A stretch of DNA of 64,000 nucleotides from Gloeotrichia echinulata CP02 (GTDB lineage Bacteria; Cyanobacteriota; Cyanobacteriia; Cyanobacteriales; Nostocaceae), in assembly GCA_038087035.1 (NCBI GenBank), contig CP051187.1, positions 4,531,001-4,595,000 of the forward strand, given 5' to 3'. Positions 51,530 through 59,788 of the stretch are shown here, piece after piece; the first letter of the stretch is position 1, and each line of letters opens with the position of its first letter. The notes under the pieces are model-generated. The model was given only the letters and a program-made list of their open reading frames with translations, was not told where the DNA came from and searched no databases. The translations under genes and the position numbers were made by a program.

Positions 51530-52159
51530 ATGTCTCTTGAGCTAATTTCACTAGAAAACATCCAGGAATTTGCCCACCAATATGGCTATTGGGCTATTTT
51601 TTTGGGAATTTTGCTAGAAAGTTTGGGGATTCCCATTCCTGGTGAAACCATGACCCTAGTAGGGGGTTTTCTAGCGGGTAGTAATGAACTAAATTACTGG
51701 CTAGTGGTAGGTAACGCCGTTGTAGGTGCTGTAATAGGCGGTAGTTTAGGCTATTGGGTTGGTAGAAGTGCTGGCTGGAATTTCCTGCTGCTCATAGGTA
51801 AGATCTTTCGGATTACGGAAGTAAGACTGTTGAGCATCAAAGAGCAGTTTAATGAAAACGCACCTAAAGCTGTATTTTTTGGGCGATTTTTCGCGGTGCT
51901 GCGAATTTTTGCGGCGCCACTAGCAGGGATCGTCGATATGTCCTTTGGCAAATTCTTTGTGTACAACTTAGCAGGAGCAACCGCTTGGGCTAGTGTGATG
52001 GTGACATTAGCTTTCTTTGCCGGTAGAATTATTTCTTTAGAACAATTGATTTCTTGGATGAGTCAATTTGCGATATTAGCCTTACTTATACTTGTTGTCG
52101 TGATCGTTGTGCCACTTTGGTGGGAGTCTCGCCAAGTCAAGGAGACCGCCGAAAAGTAG
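51530..52159 (+). CDS. DedA-family membrane protein
   Basis: A 209-residue integral membrane protein of the DedA/SNARE-associated family. It has the hallmark ESLGIPIPGETMTLVGGFLAG, GYWVGRSAGWNF, FFGRFFAVLRIFAAPLAGI with its conserved arginines, and a C-terminal helix rich in I/L/V. DedA proteins are linked to undecaprenyl-phosphate or phospholipid flipping and membrane homeostasis. It stands alone. Confidence 0.93.
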   Translation: MSLELISLENIQEFAHQYGYWAIFLGILLESLGIPIPGETMTLVGGFLAGSNELNYWLVVGNAVVGAVIGGSLGYWVGRSAGWNFLLLIGKIFRITEVRLLSIKEQFNENAPKAVFFGRFFAVLRIFAAPLAGIVDMSFGKFFVYNLAGATAWASVMVTLAFFAGRIISLEQLISWMSQFAILALLILVVVIVVPLWWESRQVKETAEK

Positions 52160-52189
52160 TGAGGAGTTGAAAGTGACTCCCCAATACGG

Positions 52190-52310
52190 CTAGGTTTTGC
52201 CCAAAATCCCGCCCTGCAATAAATTGATTGCTCATAGTTAAAGTAGGGGCGCAAGGCCTTGCGCCCCTACAATGGAATATTTTTTTAATTGGAAGTCCCT
52301 TAACTTCTAA
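52190..52310. repeat. Palindromic repeat between convergent genes
   Basis: It contains the GGGGCGCAAGGCCTTGCGCCCC palindrome (52244-52265 region), with flanks like those near 27.2 kb and an AGTCCCT end like 53902-54000. It separates the DedA and argG 3' ends. Confidence 0.65.
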
Positions 52311-52313
52311 CTC

Positions 52314-53516
52314 TTAACTTCTGGTCTGCTGGGCCCAAATACGAGTTGGTAGTCCCCAAACGTAGATAAAGCCTTCGGCCGCCTTGTGGTCAAATTGGTC
52401 TTCGGCTCCGTAGGTTGCTAAATCAGGAGTATATAGGGAATTGTCGCTCCAACGTCCGACGGTTGTGGCATTACCTTTGAAAAGTTTGAGCCTCACGGTA
52501 CCAGATACTCGCTCTTGTGTCTTTTGAATAAAAGCATCAATTGCTGTTTTGAGTGGACTGTACCACAAACCGTTGTAAACTATTTGGGTGTAAGTTTCTT
52601 CAATGCCGCGTTTGTAGTGGCTAACATCTGCTGTCAAAGTTAGGCTTTCTAAATCTCGGTGTGCCTGAATCAGCACTAACATTGCAGGTGATTCGTAAAT
52701 TTCCCGTGATTTGATACCCACCAAGCGATTTTCTATCATATCGATGCGCCCAATGCCGTGATTTCCCACCAGTTGATTGAGTTGTTCAATTAGCTCAACT
52801 GGATGTTTTGGCGTACCGTTAATAGTTGTAGGAATACCTCGTAAGAAACCAATTTCCAGATATTCTGGCTCATTGGGGGTATCAGCGATCGCCTTTGTCA
52901 TTTCATAAATTTCTTCTGGTGGTTCTGTACCTGGATCTTCCAGTAGACCGGCTTCAATGCTACGACCGAGGAGATTTTTGTCAATACTGTAGGGAGAAGA
53001 TTTTTTCACCGGTGCGGGAATGCCAAACTGTTCACCATAGGCGATAGTTTGCTCACGACTCATTCCCCACTCCCGTGCTGGCGCAAGGATTTTCAGATGA
53101 GGATTCAGCGCAGTACAGGAGACATCAAAACGTACCTGATCATTACCCTTACCAGTACAACCGTGAGCGATCGCATCAGCACCATATTTTTCGGCGGTTT
53201 CTACTAAAATCTTAGCAATCAGGGGACGAGCAAGGGCAGTTCCCAGAGGATAACGATTTTCATAAAGGGCATTGGCTTGAATCGCTGCAAAGGCGTAATC
53301 TTTAATAAAACTGTCTTTGACATTTGCTACTAGAGATTCACTTGCACCCGATTTGAGAGCCTTTTCTCGAATTGGCTCTAATTCATCTCCCTGTCCTAAA
53401 TCTGCTGCGAGGGTAATTACCTCTTCCACACCCCACTCCTGCTTCAGGTAGGGGATGCAAACGGAAGTATCAACACCACCAGAATATGCCAGGACAACCT
53501 TTTTGGCGCGACCCAT
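52314..53516 (-). CDS. argG: Argininosuccinate synthase
   Basis: A 400-residue enzyme joining citrulline and aspartate with ATP in arginine synthesis. It has the ATP-pyrophosphatase P-loop VVLAYSGGVDTSV, AHGCTGKGNDQVRFD and SPYSIDKNLLGRSIEAG. The ATG at 53516 (MGRAKKVVLAYSGG) has GGAG upstream and matches the family start. The longer version from 53552 is unlikely. Confidence 0.97.
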   Translation of the reverse strand: MGRAKKVVLAYSGGVDTSVCIPYLKQEWGVEEVITLAADLGQGDELEPIREKALKSGASESLVANVKDSFIKDYAFAAIQANALYENRYPLGTALARPLIAKILVETAEKYGADAIAHGCTGKGNDQVRFDVSCTALNPHLKILAPAREWGMSREQTIAYGEQFGIPAPVKKSSPYSIDKNLLGRSIEAGLLEDPGTEPPEEIYEMTKAIADTPNEPEYLEIGFLRGIPTTINGTPKHPVELIEQLNQLVGNHGIGRIDMIENRLVGIKSREIYESPAMLVLIQAHRDLESLTLTADVSHYKRGIEETYTQIVYNGLWYSPLKTAIDAFIQKTQERVSGTVRLKLFKGNATTVGRWSDNSLYTPDLATYGAEDQFDHKAAEGFIYVWGLPTRIWAQQTRS

Positions 53517-53653
53517 TAGTTTCTCCACATAGGAAAACAAACAATGAGTCAATATTATATCGAACTAATACACGTATAGTTTCCTCCCAAATAAATAAAG
53601 GTATTCCGAAATTTCAACTAAGTACAGCGTTTCATAAATTCGTGAGGTTTTGG

Positions 53654-53852
53654 TTCGTAGTAGTCTGTCAATTTTGTTTTGAGGGATTTTTGGTAGTGTG
53701 AGCGTCTCGCTCACGCGGGCAAGATGCCCGCACTACAGTCTATCATTTTTATCTTGACAGAGTTTTGAGGGATTTTTGGTAGTGTGAGCGTCTCGCTCAC
53801 GCGGGCAAGATGCCTACAGTCTATCATTTTTATCTTGACAGAGTACTACGAA
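53654..53852. mobile_element. MITE-like element with internal tandem duplication
   Basis: Inverted ends TTCGTAGTAGTCTGTCAA / TTGACAGAGTACTACGAA (one mismatch). The interior repeats a unit of about 85 bp twice (TTTTGAGGGATTTTTGGTAG ... TATCTTGACAGAG). A relative, split by another element, lies at 26925-27124. Confidence 0.8.
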
Positions 53853-53901
53853 CGATAGAGTTTATTTTCATTTGGTCACGAACTTGTGCAATCCTATACT
53901 T

Positions 53902-54000
53902 AGGGACTTCCAATTCAGAAAATCTCCCGTGGATGGGGCGCAAGGCCTTGCGCCCCTACAAATGTACAAATAATGTGGGATTTATTTTTTAGAAGTCCCT
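53902..54000. mobile_element. 99-bp MITE-like element, AGGGACTTC ends
   Basis: Inverted ends AGGGACTTC / GAAGTCCCT around the GGGGCGCAAGGCCTTGCGCCCC palindrome. It ends five bases from the stop codon of the PhoX-like gene. Confidence 0.75.
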
Positions 54001-54004
54001 GAGA

Positions 54005-56344
54005 TTAGATAAATCTTCCCTGAGATTTTTTGGGCCGAATACCAATTACAGAGGGACGGGGAACACCTGTAGATTGACCTTTACCACCATCAGTAGTGGG
54101 GATATTACTGGGCCAGCTACTGCCACGAGGTACAGTGCGAGTCTGCTCAAATGTAGTACCATTTAAATTGAGTAACTCTATCTGGCGGTTGAGAATTGTG
54201 CCATCATTAATGGGACAATCTTCACCAGGATGCTGCACGGAAATAATTAGAGTATCGCCGACAAAAGTAGGTCCGGTCATTTCACAACGTACTGGGCCAT
54301 AGGCAAAGGGTATTACCTGTCCAGCATTGGCACCACTGGTGGGAATAAAGAATAGCCAGTTATTGCCAAAAACTCCGGTGAAATCGGAAACATTACCATT
54401 TGCTGTATGATCGATAGTGGTAGGCTTGCTGGCGGCACCGTTATTAAAACCGTTGTGAGTGTTTGTGGACATATCCGTGACACCCCAAACATGGGCGCGA
54501 GCGTCGAACACCAGATTATCTACATTGGCAAAACCAGCACCTGATACTGAACCGGCTTCTCCACCTTGGGCAAATCTCTGCCATTTAAAGGTAAGACCTG
54601 TAGCGTCGGCACTATCTTCAATAATCTTGTACAGTCCCCCTGATTGCTGTGTTGCATTGACATCCTTGCTTAACTTGGCAACTTGGAAGATGCGGGAATC
54701 AGGATAACCATCGCTTCCTGGGGCACCATCAGTATAGGCGATAAACACCTCTTTGGTGCGCGGATGCACTTCTACATCTTCTGGACGGGCTGTGGGAGTT
54801 CCCCCAATTAAGTTTGCAGCTAAAAAAGCATCAACTAGCAGGGCGCCTTGGCTAGGGTAAAAGTCGGATAGCTTTTTGTTTTGATAAGCAGATAAGCTTG
54901 TGGCTTCATTAGTGCGATCGCAGTTGAACGAACCGCCATCTTGAGTTTGACCTGCAATACCATTACGCTTCGGTAGGGGTAAACGGCCATTTCTCTGTGC
55001 TGAACCCAACGCCGCAAATTCTACCTCTGAAAGCACCGATGGCGCAATGGGATTAGTTGCCGTGGTTAAAAGTAGGGGTATCCATTGACCGGTACCATCG
55101 GGATTGTAACGGGCAACATACAAAGTTCCATCTTCCCATAACTTGCTGTTACTTTTACTGGTTGGCGAGGAAATCTTACCTGTACTGACAAATTTCCAGG
55201 TATGTCCTCCACGTCTGTCATCACCCAAATAGGCGACTAATTTCTTTCCAGATTCCACCCGCAAGGCTATGTTTTCGTGGCGATAACGACCCAAAGTTGT
55301 GTGTTTGCGGGGGCGGAAATTGGGATTTGCAGGGTCAATTTCGACTATCCAGCCGTATTTTTCGCCTACTAGACCAAAAGTCTTACCTATGCTATTATTT
55401 GTGTAGTCTGTTTGCGTGCCATTAGGCTTAACTGCTTCTGTGACATTACCTTGAAAGTTTTCTTCAGCTGAGAGAATAGTTCCCCAAGGAGTTGTACCAC
55501 CAGAACAGTTGTAGCCAGTGCCAATAATTTTATTACCCAGTCCATCAGCACTGAGGTTAAAAACTTGGGTTGCAGCAGGGCCTGTAGCAATTAAATAATT
55601 TTGGTCGCCTTTTTGGTAACTGAGATTTCCCCAAGCAGTGACGCTTTGATAGTCATCAGTGCGTTGGCTATTAATTCCCAATCCCGAAAGTCCATGAATT
55701 CGGCGATTTTTGCGATCTTTGACCACAGCAAACCGCTGGCGATTATTGCGGCGAGAAATGCGGATAATTGAACCGCCTATGTTGTATAAAAATTCCCCTT
55801 CCACTTCCAGATTTTTGGTTGAGGGTAAATTCCGCCCAATGACGGTAGAAAATGCGGTGGGTAATCCTTGCAAATCACTATTATCGTCTAGGACTAAAGC
55901 AGATATGGGGTAACTAACATATTCGTGATTTACCCACAAATAGCCTTGATCTTGGCTTTTACCAATGGGAACAAAACCAGTATAGTCGCAATTGTAGCCG
56001 ACATATTCATCCTGATTGGCAAATACGCGATCGCCCCAACTAACAATTATATAACGTTCGTACTCTGGCGGTACTACCACATCATCAATGACGTTGTAGG
56101 TAGTTAATTTCACATCATCTGCAGGATTTAGTACCTGTCCCTGACTGATTCCCGTTGGCAGAAAATTCTTCTGCTGTTGATAAACTGGTAAGGGATGAGG
56201 TAAGCGAACTGGTGTAAAGTTTAAGGGTACAGTTTTCGCTTCAGCAACGTTAAAAATACTCGGCAATTTTGTATTCGTTGATACGAATCCAGCGGCGCTA
56301 CTTGCAAAGAACAAGAGTACTTGTCTGCGACTAAATTGAGACAT
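54005..56344 (-). CDS. phoX: PhoX-like (DUF839) secreted phosphatase
   Basis: A 779-residue protein with a Tat-type signal (SRRQVLLFFASSAAGF) and a long DUF839/PhoX domain. PhoX enzymes are calcium/iron-dependent alkaline phosphatases exported folded through the Tat pathway. Recognisable segments are YLWVNHEYVSYP, GTGYNCSGGTTPWGTILSAEE (cysteine and glutamate positions typical of PhoX metal sites), GRYRHENIALRVE, RPEDVEVHPRTKEVFIAYTD and the late SVQHPGEDCP. It is full length and stands alone. No convincing Pho box was found in the upstream 460 bases, so phosphate control is not shown. Confidence 0.88.
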   Translation of the reverse strand: MSQFSRRQVLLFFASSAAGFVSTNTKLPSIFNVAEAKTVPLNFTPVRLPHPLPVYQQQKNFLPTGISQGQVLNPADDVKLTTYNVIDDVVVPPEYERYIIVSWGDRVFANQDEYVGYNCDYTGFVPIGKSQDQGYLWVNHEYVSYPISALVLDDNSDLQGLPTAFSTVIGRNLPSTKNLEVEGEFLYNIGGSIIRISRRNNRQRFAVVKDRKNRRIHGLSGLGINSQRTDDYQSVTAWGNLSYQKGDQNYLIATGPAATQVFNLSADGLGNKIIGTGYNCSGGTTPWGTILSAEENFQGNVTEAVKPNGTQTDYTNNSIGKTFGLVGEKYGWIVEIDPANPNFRPRKHTTLGRYRHENIALRVESGKKLVAYLGDDRRGGHTWKFVSTGKISSPTSKSNSKLWEDGTLYVARYNPDGTGQWIPLLLTTATNPIAPSVLSEVEFAALGSAQRNGRLPLPKRNGIAGQTQDGGSFNCDRTNEATSLSAYQNKKLSDFYPSQGALLVDAFLAANLIGGTPTARPEDVEVHPRTKEVFIAYTDGAPGSDGYPDSRIFQVAKLSKDVNATQQSGGLYKIIEDSADATGLTFKWQRFAQGGEAGSVSGAGFANVDNLVFDARAHVWGVTDMSTNTHNGFNNGAASKPTTIDHTANGNVSDFTGVFGNNWLFFIPTSGANAGQVIPFAYGPVRCEMTGPTFVGDTLIISVQHPGEDCPINDGTILNRQIELLNLNGTTFEQTRTVPRGSSWPSNIPTTDGGKGQSTGVPRPSVIGIRPKKSQGRFI

Positions 56345-56810
56345 AAGAGTTTCCTCTGTAGTAACAAGAAAATTTTAGTACATATTGATAGTCACAGGAC
56401 GTACGCAACTGGCACATTAGTTACAAATAAGAGTTTACAATTCAGTGCAAGATTACTCTTGGGCTGATTTTTTTATACTTTTTGCTCAATTGGATAATTT
56501 ATGGTGACATAATTGTTTTAGTTTTGTCCCTTTTTAAGAGACTCTGTTTGCGTTGTAATTTACTTTTTATTTTTATTACACTATTTTTTTAGGGTGGACA
56601 TTGCCTATTATGCCCTCAAACCCTTATTTTTATGTTGTGGACGCCCACCCTACGGTTGTTAAAAATGGTGCTTAAATGTAGTATTTATGTCACTACTATT
56701 CCGTAGAAACTCCTTGAATTAATAGAAGAAATCGCAGATTATAGAAATGAGATAAGGCAATTTAAAGTCTAATCTCAACGGCGAAAATTGATTTAAAAGT
56801 AGGTAAAAAA
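56345..56810. other. Divergent intergenic region
   Basis: It lies between the PhoX-like gene and the small peptide gene. It includes a palindrome-like GGTGGACATTGCC / GGACGCCCACCCTAC region (56590-56655) of the dispersed-repeat type. The last 110 bases before 56811 are AT-rich and likely hold the peptide promoter. Confidence 0.5.
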
Positions 56811-56960
56811 ATGGCTAAAATTGTAATCTCTGACATCGCTATTACCCAAGACACTGAGAGCTTTCTCCATGAACTAGATGAGCAAGAAATTGGGGATATT
56901 TTAGGCGGAAAGGTCACTGTATCGATATTTTGGGGCTTAATTGAAATTTCCTGGGATTAA
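56811..56960 (+). CDS. Double-glycine leader peptide, bacteriocin-like precursor
   Basis: A 49-residue precursor. Residues 1-33 are a double-glycine leader (ITQDTESFLHELDEQEIGDI then LGG). The family positions fit exactly: Leu22 at -12, Glu26 at -8, Ile27 at -7, Ile30 at -4 and Gly32-Gly33 before the cut. The predicted core is KVTVSIFWGLIEISWD (16 residues, two tryptophans, no cysteine). An AGG lies about eight bases before the ATG. The leader style (SFLxEL...GG) resembles cyanobacterial bacteriocin precursors. The matching exporter with an intact C39 peptidase is encoded 2.8 kb away on the opposite strand, with its adaptor and isomerase. The core may act as a toxin, signal or developmental peptide; this is unknown. 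Confidence 0.8.
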   Translation: MAKIVISDIAITQDTESFLHELDEQEIGDILGGKVTVSIFWGLIEISWD

Positions 56961-57066
56961 GGCTAGTAGAGAAATTCCAAGCAGCTTGTATATATCGCTT
57001 TTTGGCGCTTAATTGTATTAGCTTGGTGATAATACACTGTAGGTCTTTAATCTCTGAAAAATTTGA

Positions 57067-57112
57067 AGACCAGCATAGGTTTTAATCATGATTAAAGCCT
57101 ATGCTGGTCTTA
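57067..57112. terminator. Bidirectional hairpin terminator
   Basis: A near-perfect stem of 22 pairs (AAGACCAGCATAGG ... CCTATGCTGGTCTT, extended by TTTTAATC/GATTAAAG with one G-T pair) and a two-base loop. It lies between the convergent peptide and isomerase genes and can end transcription from both sides. Confidence 0.75.
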
Positions 57113-57207
57113 ACTATTACTTTTTAATTTCGCAGATTAAAATGAAACCGCTCTATGCCATAATTGCAAATCTATAAACATAAAGCTTTGGAATATCAGT
57201 CAAGGTT

Positions 57208-57933
57208 TTAGTCAACTTTAACTTGCTCAATTTGTTGCTTAATCCACCCATCAAGCAAATCAGAGATAATTTGATTACGCAGCTTGTTATCCAATTCTGG
57301 CTCGATAATGTCCTCCACGAAAATTAGATGTACGCCCTTAGAAGTCACTATCGGCTTCAGAACCTGTGGCGGTTTAGCTGTAAAAACAGCAGCAGAAATC
57401 TCCGGTTTTAAATCCTTGCGGCGCACTATCCCCAAATATCCACCTTTGCGCCGCAATTCCACATCCTGAATATATTTGTGAGCCACATCATAGAAACTCA
57501 TCTCACCTTCCTTAATTGCATAGAAGAGTTCTATGGCTAAATCTTCATCATCCAGAACAACTTCATACATCACCACGCCAACATAATCTAGTTGGTTTTC
57601 AAAGAAATAGGGTTCAACTTTATCAGCGAAAAGATGATTAGCTAACTTCCCAGACATGAGACTGATGTTAGCAATTTCTTCAAAATCATCTATAGATAAA
57701 CCATGTTTTTCTAACCAGTTCCAGGTATCATCAGCACTATCGAGTTTATTAGCTAACCGTATTTGGTCTGCTGCTTTCTGTAGTTCCTCAACCTCTACTG
57801 TTATCCCAGCTTCTTCAGCAGCAGCTATAATTACCTTGCGGCTAACAATCTGCTCAACTATTTCTGGAATTTTACAAGATACTTTAATTTGGTGAAGAAT
57901 TTCTTCGTTGGTAATGGTGATAGGTTGTGACAT
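57208..57933 (-). CDS. PpiC/SurA-like peptidyl-prolyl isomerase
   Basis: A 241-residue paralogue of the protein at 17989-18747. It has an N-terminal helical domain (EEILHQIKVSCKIPEIVEQI) and a parvulin-like domain (MSFYDVAHKYIQDVELRRKG, GYLGIVRRKDL, ISAAVFTAKPPQVLKPIV, GVHLIFVEDII). No signal peptide is visible. The ATG at 57933 (MSQPITITNEE) with GGATAA upstream is preferred over the longer frame. It is the last gene after the ABC exporter and HlyD genes, separated from hlyD by about 170 bases containing a mini-element. It probably assists folding of the exported product. Confidence 0.87.
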   Translation of the reverse strand: MSQPITITNEEILHQIKVSCKIPEIVEQIVSRKVIIAAAEEAGITVEVEELQKAADQIRLANKLDSADDTWNWLEKHGLSIDDFEEIANISLMSGKLANHLFADKVEPYFFENQLDYVGVVMYEVVLDDEDLAIELFYAIKEGEMSFYDVAHKYIQDVELRRKGGYLGIVRRKDLKPEISAAVFTAKPPQVLKPIVTSKGVHLIFVEDIIEPELDNKLRNQIISDLLDGWIKQQIEQVKVD

Positions 57934-58009
57934 GATATTTATCCTAAATTTGGTTAACAAAATTCAACATGAGCGCATGAATTATTAGCTGGATAAGGGT
58001 TACAGAGAT

Positions 58010-58094
58010 TTTCATGCAATAAGCACAGATCCTCGTAGGGGCGCAAGGCCTTGCGCCCCTACCACATGGTCTATTTAAGTGAAAAAGGCTGTAA
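58010..58094. repeat. MITE-like element, TTACAGC family, copy 3
   Basis: Inverted ends GTTACAG / CTGTAA with the GGGGCGCAAGGCCTTGCGCCCC palindrome, between hlyD and the isomerase gene, inside the probable operon. The mRNA hairpin it makes could lower downstream expression. Confidence 0.8.
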
Positions 58095-58099
58095 GTTTT

Positions 58100-59788
58100 C
58101 TACAATTTCACCCCTCCCTTTTGCAATTTATTAAACGGATCAATTAGAAAATCAATAATCCGACGCTGACGGACAATCACTTCAGCTGTCGCCGTATCGC
58201 CTGGACGCAAAGGAATACACTTATCATGGGAGGGAACACAATTTTGTTTGAGGGAAATTTCTAAGTTATAAGCTGCTGTTTTACCATTAGGGGTATCGAC
58301 CTCTACGGTATTAGGAGATATTTTAATTAATTCTCCTGAAATAATACCATAATCTTGAAATGGATAAGCATCAAATTTCAATTTGACTGGCATTCCTGTG
58401 CGTAACGAACCACTTTCGGTAGTCGCCATTTGTGCCCGAATAATTAAAGGCGAATTTGTTGAGGCTATCTCTGCTACCATTGTCCCTAATTGTACAACAG
58501 ACCCGGCTTTTTGAATTGGTAACTGAAACAATATACCACTCACTGGCGCTTTTAATTCTCGTTGTCCTAGTTGAAATTTTAAGGAATCAATCTGGCTCTT
58601 ACTTTGAGCAATATCTGATTTTAGGGAACTAATATCTGTATCTAAATTTTTCTGCTGTTCGACAATTCTTAGTACAGCTAGTTGACCAGAACGGGTTAAA
58701 GTCTGATAACCTCTTTCTTGTTCTTTTAGTCGTAATTTAGCCTGTTCAATGTCGGCGTTAGCTTGGCGGAGATTTCGCTCGTAACTACTCTTTTGTTCTT
58801 GCAGCCGTAACTTAGCTTGTTCAATATCTGATTTCGTTTGTTCATACAATTTTTGCTTATCTTTAGCTATATCTTGCTTTTCTACAAGATTAATTTCTGG
58901 AACAACTCCCGCCTTATTTAGCTTACTATAACGTTGCACCTCGCGCTGGCTACTTGCCAAACTACTCTCAACTAATTTACTAGTAGTTCGACTATTTTCT
59001 AGGGTTTGTTGTGCCTGATTGAGTTGAGACAATCTTTCTTCTTTTTGTAATTCATAGGCATTTTTTAGAGTAATAATATTCTGTTGCGCTTGGTCAACTT
59101 GAGCCTGCTTTTCTAACTGTTGTGATTGATTTTGTTGCTGTTGAGTTGCTAAAGATACAATTAACTGATTTTTGGATGAATTTAACTGAGAAAGTCGATT
59201 TAATTGTCCCTCTAACTTATCTTGAGCCTGGCGTAATTCAGACTTGACTAATTCTGATTCTAGCAATAATAATGTCTCCCCTGCTTTGACTGAATCACCT
59301 TCCTTGACCCGAATTTCAGCAACAGTTCCTGCTACAGCAGCATCGAGTTTAATTGTCTTATCTTTAGGCTCAGTTCGTCCTCTAGCTGTACCTGTTTCAT
59401 CAACCTTAGATAGAATCGCCCAAGGTAAAATTATAGACACAAATATGGCTAAAAAATATAATAAACCTCTAGTCCACACCTGGGGTAAACTATCAAGTGA
59501 TTCTTTGGTAATTTCCGACCAATCTTCACTTTTTATGGCGGTTGTTTGTGGTAATGATATTTCCTGATGTAGTGTATCTTCAGATGGGGAGGCTGTTAGC
59601 CTTCCATTCAATACATTTGGCATATTTTTCTGGGACTTTGATGTTATGCTTCGGTTTTTTTGACTGGTTTTTTTGACTGGTTCCCAGCCTCCAGGCTGGG
59701 AACGAGATAAGTCTGGAGGCTGGGAACGAGATAGGCTGGGAACGAGATAAAACGAGATAAAAGGGGCGGGGAGACCCCTACTGTTCAA
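58100..59788 (-). CDS. HlyD-family membrane fusion protein
   Basis: A periplasmic adaptor of a type I exporter. It has a single membrane helix (GLLYFLAIFVSIILPWAIL), a biotinyl-lipoyl-like half-motif (GTVAEIRVKEGDSVKAGETL), a coiled-coil hairpin of over 200 residues rich in Q/K/L, and the second lipoyl half (ELKAPVSGILFQLPI) with a beta-barrel. The frame from 59788 overlaps the ABC gene's stop (ATGA). However, residues 1-55 are largely encoded by repeat DNA (SLSRSQPPDLSRSQPGGWEP). The original start may be the ATG at 59623 (MPNVLNGRLTASPSED). It links the ABC exporter to an outer-membrane TolC-type channel encoded elsewhere. Confidence 0.92.
   Translation of the reverse strand: MNSRGLPAPFISFYLVPSLSRSQPPDLSRSQPGGWEPVKKTSQKNRSITSKSQKNMPNVLNGRLTASPSEDTLHQEISLPQTTAIKSEDWSEITKESLDSLPQVWTRGLLYFLAIFVSIILPWAILSKVDETGTARGRTEPKDKTIKLDAAVAGTVAEIRVKEGDSVKAGETLLLLESELVKSELRQAQDKLEGQLNRLSQLNSSKNQLIVSLATQQQQNQSQQLEKQAQVDQAQQNIITLKNAYELQKEERLSQLNQAQQTLENSRTTSKLVESSLASSQREVQRYSKLNKAGVVPEINLVEKQDIAKDKQKLYEQTKSDIEQAKLRLQEQKSSYERNLRQANADIEQAKLRLKEQERGYQTLTRSGQLAVLRIVEQQKNLDTDISSLKSDIAQSKSQIDSLKFQLGQRELKAPVSGILFQLPIQKAGSVVQLGTMVAEIASTNSPLIIRAQMATTESGSLRTGMPVKLKFDAYPFQDYGIISGELIKISPNTVEVDTPNGKTAAYNLEISLKQNCVPSHDKCIPLRPGDTATAEVIVRQRRIIDFLIDPFNKLQKGGVKL
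59681..59760. repeat. Palindromic repeat inside 5' end of hlyD frame
   Basis: Repeated GGCTGGGAACGAGATA units with the palindrome CCCAGCCTCCAGGCTGGG, preceded by two TTTTTTGACTGG units. It is in frame with the HlyD coding sequence and supplies the odd SLSRSQP-type residues. Confidence 0.8.

Noticed and set aside
56345..56700. Pho box upstream of the PhoX-like gene
   Set aside because: No tandem 8-bp repeats with 3-bp spacing of the cyanobacterial Pho-box type could be identified by eye.
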